Below, one piece after another: positions 1 through 6,427 of a stretch of DNA of 9,565 nucleotides. The notes beneath the pieces were generated by a model. That model saw only the letters and a list, made by a program, of their open reading frames with translations, was not told the origin of the DNA and ran no database searches. This DNA is from Treponema sp. (GTDB lineage: Bacteria > Spirochaetota > Spirochaetia > Treponematales > Treponemataceae). The stretch is taken from the NCBI GenBank assembly GCA_018385415.1, contig JAHAZA010000020.1, positions 1 to 9,565 of the forward strand, read 5' to 3'. The translations under genes were made by a program, and so were the position numbers. Positions within the stretch are counted from its first letter, which is position 1, and each line of letters opens with the position of its first letter.

Positions 1-760
1 CGCCGGCTTTAAGTGTAATTTCTTTGTAGTGAGAAGCGATTGGAGCCCAACCATCAGCAAATGAGTTGTAAGCTTTTCCTTCTGTAACAGCCTGTGGATC
101 ACCAAATCCATTGTAAAGACCAATGAATGAATCCCGGTCTGTATCGTATCCGTCAATCTTATCGTTTACAGAGTAGAAAGCATAGTGGTTACGACGGTCG
201 CGGTATTCAGTTTTGTGGTAAATTACAGAATCTTTAATTTCAACGCGGCCTGTAGAGAAGTTACGCTGGAAGTTGTTACTGTCATCCTGAGCATCCCAAA
301 GACACCATTCAGCAAATGACCAGAATTTGAAAGTTTTGGAAGCGTTGCCTTCGTTTGTAAGAACAACCTGCTGAACTTCTCCATCGTAATCCTGTGGAAC
401 AAAGAATGTAACTTCAGCTTTCAAATCATTCTTTTTACCTGTAATTACTGTGTAACCCATACCATGGCGACATTCGTAAGAATCAAGTTCAGTTTTTACT
501 GGAGACCAGCCTGGATTCCAGATTGTTCCATTATCATTAATATAGAAATAACGTCCGCCCATATCAATAGGTACATTGTTGTAGCGGTAACGTGTAATAC
601 GGCGAAGACGAGCATCCTTGTAGAAGCTGTATCCACCTGCTGTGTTAGAAATCAAAGAAAAGAACCCCTGTGTTCCAAGATAGTTAATCCATGGATAAGG
701 TGTTTTTGGAGTTGTGATAACGTATTCACGTCTCTCATCGTCAAAGTGACCGAATTTCAT
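1..760 (-). CDS. Cellobiose phosphorylase (GH94), N-terminal part
   Basis: This is the first 253 codons of a glycoside hydrolase family 94 phosphorylase; the rest lies beyond the left edge (full-length members are around 800 residues). The family splits cellobiose (or a longer cellodextrin) with inorganic phosphate in the cytoplasm to give alpha-glucose 1-phosphate plus glucose, saving ATP. Translation from the ATG at 760-758 gives MKFGHFDDERREYVITTPKT, then PYPWINYLG, SLISNTAGGYSFYKDARLRR and RYRYNNVPID, which I recognise as the N-terminal beta-sandwich of cellobiose phosphorylases. The catalytic (alpha/alpha)6 barrel is not in view. The start is supported by GGAG at 767-770, seven bases before the ATG. 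No signal peptide is present, as expected for an intracellular enzyme. Cellobiose specificity is inferred from the N-terminus; cellodextrin or chitobiose phosphorylase is possible but less likely. Confidence 0.92.
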   Translation of the reverse strand, partial: MKFGHFDDERREYVITTPKTPYPWINYLGTQGFFSLISNTAGGYSFYKDARLRRITRYRYNNVPIDMGGRYFYINDNGTIWNPGWSPVKTELDSYECRHGMGYTVITGKKNDLKAEVTFFVPQDYDGEVQQVVLTNEGNASKTFKFWSFAEWCLWDAQDDSNNFQRNFSTGRVEIKDSVIYHKTEYRDRRNHYAFYSVNDKIDGYDTDRDSFIGLYNGFGDPQAVTEGKAYNSFADGWAPIASHYKEITLKAG

Positions 761-825
761 AAATATCTCCTTTTAAGGCTTTTTATTTATTTAGATATAA
801 GAATTTTTCTTATTTCCAATAAATC

Positions 826-852
826 TAGTTAGTTTATAATATCACCTAACTA
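826..852. promoter_or_regulatory. Inverted repeat TAGTTAG-N13-CTAACTA, possible operator
   Basis: Two perfect 7-bp arms (826-832 and 846-852) lie 20 bp apart centre to centre, about two helical turns. They bracket the predicted -10 of the phosphorylase promoter: one arm is in the -35/-10 spacer and the other at the predicted start site. That placement fits a repressor operator. No poly-T follows, so a terminator is unlikely. The binding protein is unknown. Confidence 0.4.
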
Positions 853-864
853 AATATTTGTAAA
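836..864 (-). promoter_or_regulatory. Probable sigma70 promoter of the phosphorylase gene
   Basis: On the minus strand, TTTACA (864-859) and TATTAT (841-836) are separated by 17 bp, which predicts a start near 829 and a 5' leader of about 69 nt ending at the GGAG ribosome binding site. The -35 matches the consensus at four of six positions and the -10 at five of six. Two symmetric sequences overlap it and are listed separately. A+T-rich DNA gives chance hits, so this rests on the spacing and position. Confidence 0.5.
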
Positions 865-879
865 TGAAATATTTCATTT
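862..879. repeat. Perfect 18-bp palindrome AAATGAAATATTTCATTT
   Basis: Every position of this 18-mer pairs with its reverse complement, with no central spacer. It overlaps the predicted -35 of the phosphorylase promoter by three bases and extends upstream of it. It resembles a dimeric transcription factor site more than an RNA hairpin, because a transcript would have no loop. I cannot assign a regulator family. Confidence 0.55.
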
Positions 880-985
880 TAAGTGATTTTTTTCAATTTT
901 AACTATAAAGCCTTTCTGTAAATTTGCAAGATTTTTCTATCTATTTGCAGTCAATTATAAACTTTCCCTCAGTTAAAAAATTCAC

Positions 986-991
986 TATAAT
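986..991 (+). promoter_or_regulatory. Consensus -10 box of the AAA ATPase gene, likely leaderless
   Basis: A perfect TATAAT ends six bases before the ATG at 998, so the A of the start codon lies at the usual +1 distance. A spacer of 17 bp points to TTTCCC (963-968), a poor -35. No purine-rich Shine-Dalgarno sequence precedes the ATG. An alternative -10, TATAAA at 956-961, would give a leader of about 30 nt, also without a Shine-Dalgarno sequence. Confidence 0.5.
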
Positions 992-997
992 AAAAAC

Positions 998-2149
998 ATG
1001 AAGAAAAAATTAAATCCCCTTTTACTAATTGTAAGCCTTGTTGTCATTTTATCAGCAGGCTATCTTTTATATGATAATTTTTTTAGAGTAAAATTCGAAG
1101 AAATCCCATACAGAGTTTTCTACAAAAATGTACAGGATGGATATAAATATCAGAATGTTACAATTACAGAAAACAATATAAAATTTACAGATCCAATTAA
1201 CAATATCACATTCATTACCCAGAATCCTCACTCACCTTTTCTTGAAGAGGAACTTCTTAAAAAAGGAATTTCTGTTACAATCGAAAAAAACTTCACAGAT
1301 ATCCTTTCAATAGTATTTGACATTCTCTTCTACGGAATTTTCTTTACAGCAATTATTTTCGTCTTTAAGAAATTCATTTCACCCAATACTTTTAAAGTGC
1401 AGCATAATACTGGAGTCAAATTCGATGATGTTGTAGGTATGGAAACATTAAAGCAGGATATGACACAGATAATTCACATAATGAAAAATCCAGTGGAATA
1501 CGCAAAACGCGGTATTCGAATGCCTAAAGGTATTCTTCTTGAAGGCGCTCCTGGAAACGGCAAAACCTTATTTGCAAAGGCACTTGCTGGTGAAGCAAAA
1601 GTAAATTTTATTCCTGCAAAAGCAACAGATTTTGAAAGTATGTTCATGGCAATCGGACCAATGAAAGTTAAGCTTCTTTTTAAGAAGGCAAGAAGAAAAG
1701 CTCCATGTATTGTCTTCATAGATGAGTTTGACGGAATTGGAACAAGAAGAAATTATTCAGGAAGTGCAATTGAAACAGAGAACACTAGAATCGTTACAGC
1801 CTTGTTAAATGAGCTTGATGGTTTTGAACCAGCTTCAGGAATTTTAGTACTTGCTGCAACAAACAGCATTGAAGCTTTAGATGAAGCATTAATAAGACCA
1901 GGAAGATTTGACAGCAAATTCTCAGTTCCATATCCTGATGACAATGATAGAGTAAAACTCTGTACAATGTACTGCAAAAACAAATCTCCAGATTCCCAGT
2001 GTACACCAGAGGTACTTTCAAATCTTTTCAAAGGATTTTCTTGTGCTCGCATTGAAACAGTTTTAAATAAAGCTGCTCTTATCAGCGTCCAGAAAGGAAA
2101 AAAAGACTTTTCCCTTCTGGACGTGAACGAAGCTATTAAATCAGTTTAA
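998..2149 (+). CDS. Membrane-anchored FtsH-like AAA ATPase lacking the protease domain
   Basis: The 383-residue protein has the front half of FtsH. A transmembrane helix (about 8-25) is followed by an ~80-residue extracytoplasmic segment, a second helix (about 103-124) and an AAA module. The module shows Walker A GAPGNGKT (183-190), Walker B ending IDE (D242, E243), the second region of homology ATNSIEALDEALIRPGRFD (287-305, arginine fingers R300 and R303) and an alpha-helical lid around 335-383. FtsH continues here into an M41 zinc protease with HEXXH; this protein stops at the lid, and no protease domain follows in any frame before the next gene. The FtsH pore-loop aromatic-V-G becomes FMA (216-218). 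ATPase residues look intact, so it probably hydrolyses ATP and remodels or extracts membrane proteins, alone or in mixed rings with full FtsH (inference). The start is the only Met before residue 148 and precedes the first helix directly. Confidence 0.85.
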   Translation: MKKKLNPLLLIVSLVVILSAGYLLYDNFFRVKFEEIPYRVFYKNVQDGYKYQNVTITENNIKFTDPINNITFITQNPHSPFLEEELLKKGISVTIEKNFTDILSIVFDILFYGIFFTAIIFVFKKFISPNTFKVQHNTGVKFDDVVGMETLKQDMTQIIHIMKNPVEYAKRGIRMPKGILLEGAPGNGKTLFAKALAGEAKVNFIPAKATDFESMFMAIGPMKVKLLFKKARRKAPCIVFIDEFDGIGTRRNYSGSAIETENTRIVTALLNELDGFEPASGILVLAATNSIEALDEALIRPGRFDSKFSVPYPDDNDRVKLCTMYCKNKSPDSQCTPEVLSNLFKGFSCARIETVLNKAALISVQKGKKDFSLLDVNEAIKSV

Positions 2150-2197
2150 TAAGATAAAAATCAGTTATAATTATTTATATTTCAACTGGAGTCAAAA

Positions 2198-2563
2198 ATG
2201 TACGAATCAGGTGAAGATTATCTTGAAGCAATTTTAGTAATAAAAAATAAAAAAGGTTCTGTCCGTTCTGTTGATATTGCAAAACATTTGGGATTTTCAA
2301 AACCAAGTGTAAGTCGTGCCATGAGTATTCTAGAAAAAAACGGATACATTGAATTTGGCATTGGAAATATGATCAACTTGACCTCAAAAGGTCAGGAGAA
2401 AGCTGAAGATATTTATGAAAGACATCAGCTTCTTACAAAATTCCTTGTTAAGATAACTGGTGTTTCTGAAGATCAGGCAGAAAAAAACGCCTGTCGTGTG
2501 GAACATGTAATTGATTCAGACATCGTTCAAGGCATCAAAAGATTTATGTCAAAAAATAAATAA
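2198..2563 (+). CDS. DtxR/MntR-family metal-dependent transcriptional regulator
   Basis: This 121-residue protein begins with a winged helix (about 1-65, recognition helix near SKPSVSRAMSILEKNGY, 34-50) followed by a helical metal-binding and dimerisation domain. Against B. subtilis MntR (ligands D8, E11, H77, E99, E102, H103), the equivalents are D7, E10, H76, C99, E102 and H103. Five of six are kept, and the sixth is the Cys typical of iron-sensing DtxR (C102). The ACRVEH segment (98-103) is a family hallmark. There is no C-terminal SH3-like domain and the protein is about 20 residues shorter than MntR. It probably represses Fe2+ or Mn2+ uptake genes when metal-loaded; the sequence does not settle which metal. 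A ribosome binding site, CTGGAG (2186-2191), supports the start. It lies 48 bp after the AAA ATPase gene and may be cotranscribed, although TATAAT at 2166-2171 could supply a promoter of its own. Confidence 0.9.
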   Translation: MYESGEDYLEAILVIKNKKGSVRSVDIAKHLGFSKPSVSRAMSILEKNGYIEFGIGNMINLTSKGQEKAEDIYERHQLLTKFLVKITGVSEDQAEKNACRVEHVIDSDIVQGIKRFMSKNK

Positions 2564-2570
2564 AAGCTAT

Positions 2571-2601
2571 GACGGTCTGTAAAAACAGAACATCTTTTTT
2601 T
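2571..2601 (+). terminator. Probable rho-independent terminator after the DtxR-type gene
   Basis: An imperfect stem (core TCTGT/ACAGA, extended outward with two mismatches to GA/TC) with an AAAA loop is followed by eight T residues from 2594. It starts seven bases after the stop codon. The minus strand reads a weaker T-rich tail, so it might also help stop transcription from the converging AEC gene that ends at 2606. Confidence 0.55.
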
Positions 2602-2605
2602 CACG

Positions 2606-3634
2606 CTATTCAATTCCTAACAGCTTTAAGAAAATATTAAAGAATGCAAAGAACAAAGGAATACTTACAAGACATAGTGCATGTGTAAAACAAACCAGAA
2701 AGTTTGAAAACACAGTATCACCATCAAACAAACAGGCCATACTTGAAACAGACATTCCTGTAGGACAAAGTGAAGCAATATAAATCACAGTTATTACAAG
2801 CTTTAGACTTGTAAGGTCCCAGGATGGGAATAATTTTACAATACTAAAATAAATAAATCCGCAAAGAACCAGACTGAAAAGCGAACAAAGACAAAGGCGA
2901 ACGAAAGCAGTAAAAAGAAGAGTTCCGATTTTCTTTCTCTGCTCCTTAAATTCTGGATTTTGATTAAAGAATGATTTAAATGTATTGAAAAGCTTTATCA
3001 TCCATTCTTTTTTCAATGCACCAAATAGAACACCTAAAAGAATCATTGACATTGCTGTATTTGTTCCCCCAATCAGCGCAACTGGTTTTGCAATTGCTTC
3101 TGGCACTTTAAATGGAAGCACATAAACGGTAATACCTAATAATACTGCAAGAACATTTGGATTAGTTATGATTTTAATAAGATTGAATTTCTGAGTCATC
3201 TGATAATATCCATAAACCCACAGCATTACATTAAAAGCTACAAGATACCCCATAAGGTAGAACACACCTTCTCCACCGGCAACACCTTCAATCAATGGGA
3301 TTCCAATAAAACCACAGTTTGTAAATACGATGCCAATTTTCTGTAGTTTACTTAATGGAACTTTTTTTCTGAAAATACATTCAGCAAGAAGAATAAAAAG
3401 AAAGGTTACTAGAAATGAAACAACTATTGAAATACACAATCCGACAAATCTGCTTTTTTCAAAATCAATATTAAAGTGACTGAATATAAGACAAGGATTT
3501 ATAAAATATAAAAGCATTCTTGATAAAAATTTCTGTTCCGTTTCAGAAACTTTTGTAAGCTTTGCATAAATAAAACCTATAATTGCAATGGTCATCATAA
3601 TTAAAAGCTGGCCGATAATCTTGTCTATTGTCAT
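2606..3634 (-). CDS. AEC-family (auxin efflux carrier type) transporter
   Basis: The 342-residue protein is almost entirely hydrophobic, with about ten predicted membrane helices in two halves separated by a charged cytoplasmic stretch (about 208-236, rich in K, E, F and N), the usual AEC layout. Recognisable family segments are TNCGFIGIPL (105-114), NPNVLAVLLGI (158-168) and IGGTNTAMSMILLG (188-201); Pro and Gly in these broken helices line the substrate path in this fold. Bacterial members move organic anions or amino-acid-related compounds, including malate and malonate; the substrate here cannot be read from sequence. The gene follows metQ on the same strand but a strong terminator separates them, so it is probably its own unit. 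No Shine-Dalgarno sequence precedes the ATG, and the promoter sits right against it. Confidence 0.85.
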   Translation of the reverse strand: MTIDKIIGQLLIMMTIAIIGFIYAKLTKVSETEQKFLSRMLLYFINPCLIFSHFNIDFEKSRFVGLCISIVVSFLVTFLFILLAECIFRKKVPLSKLQKIGIVFTNCGFIGIPLIEGVAGGEGVFYLMGYLVAFNVMLWVYGYYQMTQKFNLIKIITNPNVLAVLLGITVYVLPFKVPEAIAKPVALIGGTNTAMSMILLGVLFGALKKEWMIKLFNTFKSFFNQNPEFKEQRKKIGTLLFTAFVRLCLCSLFSLVLCGFIYFSIVKLFPSWDLTSLKLVITVIYIASLCPTGMSVSSMACLFDGDTVFSNFLVCFTHALCLVSIPLFFAFFNIFLKLLGIE

Positions 3635-3640
3635 ATTCTG

Positions 3641-3669
3641 ATATTACCAAAAATAATGTCGATTTTCAA
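3641..3669 (-). promoter_or_regulatory. Probable promoter of the AEC gene, likely leaderless
   Basis: On the minus strand TTGAAA (3669-3664), a 17-bp spacer and TAATAT (3646-3641) are followed by six bases and then the ATG (3634). The predicted start site is therefore the A of the start codon. The geometry is the same as at the AAA ATPase gene, and no ribosome binding site is visible. Confidence 0.55.
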
Positions 3670-3675
3670 TTTATG

Positions 3676-3706
3676 AAAAAGCCCTCCTCGACAGAGGAAG
3701 GCCTTT
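3676..3706 (-). terminator. Rho-independent terminator of metQ
   Basis: Read on the minus strand, a 9-bp G+C-rich stem (GCCTTCCTC pairing with GAGGAGGGC, one G-U pair) closes a TGTC loop and runs directly into TTTTT. Flanking A and T residues can lengthen the stem. It lies about 35 bases after the metQ stop codon and isolates metQ from the AEC gene. Confidence 0.85.
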
Positions 3707-3739
3707 CATGAATTTTCGTTATTTTGAATTCTATATAAA

Positions 3740-4534
3740 TTAGAATACTACAACAACTTCACCGTTCTTATATTTATCAGCAACCCAATTCTTGATTTTG
3801 TCGCTCTGAAGAGCTTTTACAACAGCCTGAACTTTAGGATTATTCTGATTTCCATCTTTTACAGATACGATGTTTACATATGGTGATTCAGCATTTTCTA
3901 CGAAAAGACCGTCTTTTGTTGCAGAAAGTCCAACTGGAATAGCATAGTTACCATTAATTACAGCAGCATCAACATCATCCAGTACACGAGGAAGTGTAGC
4001 AGCTTCAACTTCTGTAAATTTAAATCCATTAGGATTTTCAGCAATGTTTACTGGTGTAGCTTCAAGACCAGCATCAGCTGAAAGTTTAATAAGACCTGCA
4101 GCTTCAAGCAAAAGCAATGCACGACCTTCGTTTGTAGGATCGTTAGGAATTGCAATATCAGCGCCTTTTTTAAGATCTGCAAGCTTTGTTACTTTCTTTG
4201 AATAAACTGCAATTGGTTCAATATGGATACCAGCTGCAGAAACAAGGTGATAACCCCTTTCTTTATTGAATGAATCCATATATGGAAGGTGCTGGAAGAA
4301 GTTAGCATCAATATCGCCTGCTTCCAATGCTTCGTTTGGTGTTACGTAGTCTGTAAATTCTACAACCTGAAGTTTATAACCAGCTGCTTCAACATCTTCC
4401 TTGATAAGATTTAACATTTCTGCGTGTGGTTCTGGTGTAGCACCTACTTTGATTACATTTGCATCTTTTCCACAAGAAAGGAAAAGACCTGTTGCCAGTA
4501 CAGCTGATGCTGCAATAGAAAGAATTTTTTTCAT
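3740..4534 (-). CDS. metQ: MetQ, methionine-binding lipoprotein of ABC importer
   Basis: This 264-residue NlpA/MetQ-family protein captures methionine outside the inner membrane and delivers it to MetNI. A basic, hydrophobic signal peptide ends in LFLSC, with C21 as the lipidated residue; Phe at -3 is looser than the E. coli lipobox but acceptable in spirochaetes. Family landmarks are VGATPEPHAEML (30-41), NFFQHLPYM (78-86) and NDPTNEGRAL (131-140), which line the ligand cleft. The T. pallidum homologue Tp32 is known to bind L-methionine. The start is supported by AAGGAG (4550-4545), ten bases before the ATG. It is the last gene of the met cluster, 154 bp after metI, with its own promoter-like sequence. 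That arrangement suits making more binding protein than permease (inference). Confidence 0.95.
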   Translation of the reverse strand: MKKILSIAASAVLATGLFLSCGKDANVIKVGATPEPHAEMLNLIKEDVEAAGYKLQVVEFTDYVTPNEALEAGDIDANFFQHLPYMDSFNKERGYHLVSAAGIHIEPIAVYSKKVTKLADLKKGADIAIPNDPTNEGRALLLLEAAGLIKLSADAGLEATPVNIAENPNGFKFTEVEAATLPRVLDDVDAAVINGNYAIPVGLSATKDGLFVENAESPYVNIVSVKDGNQNNPKVQAVVKALQSDKIKNWVADKYKNGEVVVVF

Positions 4535-4567
4535 TTTTTGCGTTCTCCTTTTTTTTGAACAAACTAG

Positions 4568-4595
4568 AGTATAAAAAACAACAGAAAAAAGTCAA
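4568..4595 (-). promoter_or_regulatory. Probable separate promoter for metQ
   Basis: On the minus strand TTGACT (4595-4590), a 16-bp spacer and TATACT (4573-4568) each match consensus at five of six positions. The predicted start is near 4561, giving a leader of about 27 nt that contains the AAGGAG site of metQ. It lies inside the metI-metQ gap. Confidence 0.65.
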
Positions 4596-4633
4596 TAAAG
4601 TGTTTCCGAAAGCTCAACTCTTTATGCTATTAT

Positions 4634-4666
4634 CCTACCAAGCAAGTAGGTAATGGTCAATAGGTA
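4634..4666. repeat. Inverted repeat CCTAC-N7-GTAGG with repeated TAGGTA
   Basis: In the metI-metQ gap, CCTAC (4634-4638) and GTAGG (4646-4650) form a 5-bp stem with a 7-nt loop. TAGGTA occurs at 4647-4652 and again at 4661-4666. There is no T-run after the stem in the metI direction, so it is not a standard terminator. It could be an mRNA 3'-end stabiliser for metNI or a protein site upstream of the metQ promoter. Confidence 0.3.
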
Positions 4667-4688
4667 TTGAAAAAAATTCCTTCTTTTT

Positions 4689-5372
4689 TTATCTCTTTTT
4701 AAGCATATGCATAGAAATCCTTGTACCTGTCATCTGAATTACTCCCACAAGAATAAGAATTACTATAACAGATGCTACAAGAACATCATTCTGGAATCTC
4801 TGATAACCATAACGAATAGCAAGGTCCCCCAATCCACCACCACCAATAGCTCCAGCCATTGCTGAATAGCCAATCAGATTAATGATTGTCATTGTTACGC
4901 CGTCTACAAGGCTTGGCATACTTTCAGGAATTAATACTTTGAAAATAATCTGTGCATTTGTGGAACCCATAGATTTAGCTGCAAGAATTACGCCAGGATC
5001 AATTTCCTTTAATGCAGTTTCAACAAGACGGGCAACAAAAGGAGCTGCCGCAATTGTCAATGGAATGATTGTAGCTTCAGTTCCAATTGCTTTACCAACA
5101 ATTACGCGGCACAACGGGAATAAAACAATCATCAATACAAGAAATGGAACAGATCTGAATACATCAATAATTCTGTTTACTATCTGATTCAAAACAGGTT
5201 TAGGAACGATTCCTCTTTCTTTATCTGTTACATAAAGAAGTACACCAAGCGGAAGTCCAAGAATTACAGAAAATATTGTAGAAAGTAAAACCATTTCAAT
5301 AGTCTGCCATGTAGCAGGCAAAACAAGAGGAACAAATTTTGTATGTAGCCACTGTATACTATTTTCCAACAT
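4689..5372 (-). CDS. metI: MetI, methionine ABC importer permease
   Basis: This is a 227-residue inner-membrane permease, near the family's ~217. It has about five membrane helices (about 20-48, 75-94, 100-118, 158-180 and 198-215). The cytoplasmic EAA coupling loop, which docks on MetN, is ETALKEIDPG followed by AAKSMGS and IIFKVLIPE (118-150). The segment NLIGYSAMAGAIGGGGLGDL (165-184) is characteristic of MetI. Its ATG shares one base with the metN stop codon (TAATG at 5374-5370), and GGAGG lies inside the end of metN nine bases upstream of the ATG, so the two are translationally coupled. This would keep the two halves of the transporter in step. Confidence 0.95.
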   Translation of the reverse strand: MLENSIQWLHTKFVPLVLPATWQTIEMVLLSTIFSVILGLPLGVLLYVTDKERGIVPKPVLNQIVNRIIDVFRSVPFLVLMIVLFPLCRVIVGKAIGTEATIIPLTIAAAPFVARLVETALKEIDPGVILAAKSMGSTNAQIIFKVLIPESMPSLVDGVTMTIINLIGYSAMAGAIGGGGLGDLAIRYGYQRFQNDVLVASVIVILILVGVIQMTGTRISMHMLKKR

Positions 5373-6406
5373 TATCTTGAACCTCCAGTAATTTCAACAT
5401 TAACACCCTGACTCTTGATATAATCGAGGGCTTTTTCTACTTCAGAAGCTTCACCATCAATATCAATAATCATAGTTCCAACTTTCTGATTGTCTGAAAG
5501 TGTTTCAATTCCACCGGCACGTATATTAAGTTCAATATCAAATTTCTTACATACAGAGCTGATAACAGGACTACCAGTTTTATCGCCAACAAAGTGAAGT
5601 GTGTATTCACCACCAGCTTTACTCCAGCGAACAATTCCTTCACCATTATTTTTTTCTGAAGCATTTGATGAAAGATGATTCAAGAAATCTTTTGTAACTT
5701 CCGACTTAGGATTTGCAAACACATCAGAAACTTTTCCTATTTCTACAACTTCGCCATTATTCAAAACCGCAACTTCATCACAAGCATCTCGAACAACTTC
5801 CATCTGATGTGTAATCATTACAACAGTAAGATTCATCTTTTTCTGAATATTGCGGATTAATTCAAGAATAGAACGGGTTGTCTGTGGATCAAGAGCACTT
5901 GTTGCCTCATCACAGAAAAGAACATCAGGTTTATTTGCAAGAGCACGGGCAATAGCAATTCTCTGTTTCTGTCCACCTGATAATGTACTTATTGGAGCAT
6001 CCGCACGATCCGAAAGACCAACAAGATCAAGAAGTTCCTTTACACGCTCATTGATTTTAGCTTTAGGAACTCCACAGATTTCCATTGGATATGCAATATT
6101 TTTAGCTGCTGTTCTTGATGAAAGAAGGTTGAAGTTTTGGAAAATCATTCCCATTCTTCTGTGCTGATCAATAAGATCTTTTTTTGAAAGATTATCAACA
6201 CGTTTATCATCAAAATAAACTTCACCGGAATCACACTTTTCCAATAAACTAATGAGCCGGACAAGGGTTGACTTTCCGGCTCCACTTTTTCCGATAATTC
6301 CATAAATTTTGTTTGATGGAATTTTCAGACTTATTCCTTTACATGCCTCTACCTTTGTTTCATTTTGAAGGTAAGTACGGTAGAGGTTTTCTATTTTAAT
6401 TTCCAT
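5372..6406 (-). CDS. metN: MetN, methionine ABC importer ATPase with NIL domain
   Basis: The 344-residue protein energises methionine import. The nucleotide-binding domain (1-245) shows Walker A GKSGAGKST (39-47), Q-loop Q90, the signature LSGGQKQR (142-149), Walker B DVLFCDE (161-167) with catalytic E167, D-loop SALD (170-173) and switch H200. After a short linker, residues 257-344 form the ACT-like NIL domain; in E. coli MetN this domain binds methionine and shuts the transporter off when cytoplasmic methionine is high. Its presence separates MetN from other amino-acid importer ATPases and supports the assignment. The ATG is preceded only by a weak CGGA sequence, and the gene starts 21 bp after the small upstream ORF, so it probably depends on readthrough translation from that ORF. 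Confidence 0.95.
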   Translation of the reverse strand: MEIKIENLYRTYLQNETKVEACKGISLKIPSNKIYGIIGKSGAGKSTLVRLISLLEKCDSGEVYFDDKRVDNLSKKDLIDQHRRMGMIFQNFNLLSSRTAAKNIAYPMEICGVPKAKINERVKELLDLVGLSDRADAPISTLSGGQKQRIAIARALANKPDVLFCDEATSALDPQTTRSILELIRNIQKKMNLTVVMITHQMEVVRDACDEVAVLNNGEVVEIGKVSDVFANPKSEVTKDFLNHLSSNASEKNNGEGIVRWSKAGGEYTLHFVGDKTGSPVISSVCKKFDIELNIRAGGIETLSDNQKVGTMIIDIDGEASEVEKALDYIKSQGVNVEITGGSR

Positions 6407-6427
6407 TATATTATCCGAAAGAATAAA

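Noticed and set aside
464..832. Open reading frame of 122 codons on the plus strand
   Set aside because: It lies mostly antisense to the clearly recognisable phosphorylase gene and has no ribosome binding site or recognisable family.
1474..2052. Several minus-strand open frames of 75-99 codons
   Set aside because: They are antisense to the conserved Walker and second-region-of-homology motifs of the AAA ATPase, which fixes the coding frame.
2150..2197. Metal-responsive operator upstream of the DtxR-type gene
   Set aside because: The segment is A+T-rich with no convincing symmetric sequence resembling a known DtxR or MntR box.
4551..4688. SAM-sensing (S-box) riboswitch upstream of metQ
   Set aside because: The gap is too short once the promoter is placed, and I see no multi-stem S-box pattern with terminator.
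4882..6167. Plus-strand open frames of 61-105 codons across metI and metN, and a 64-codon minus-strand frame at 5470-5664
   Set aside because: They are shadows of metI and metN, whose motifs and TAATG junction are unambiguous.
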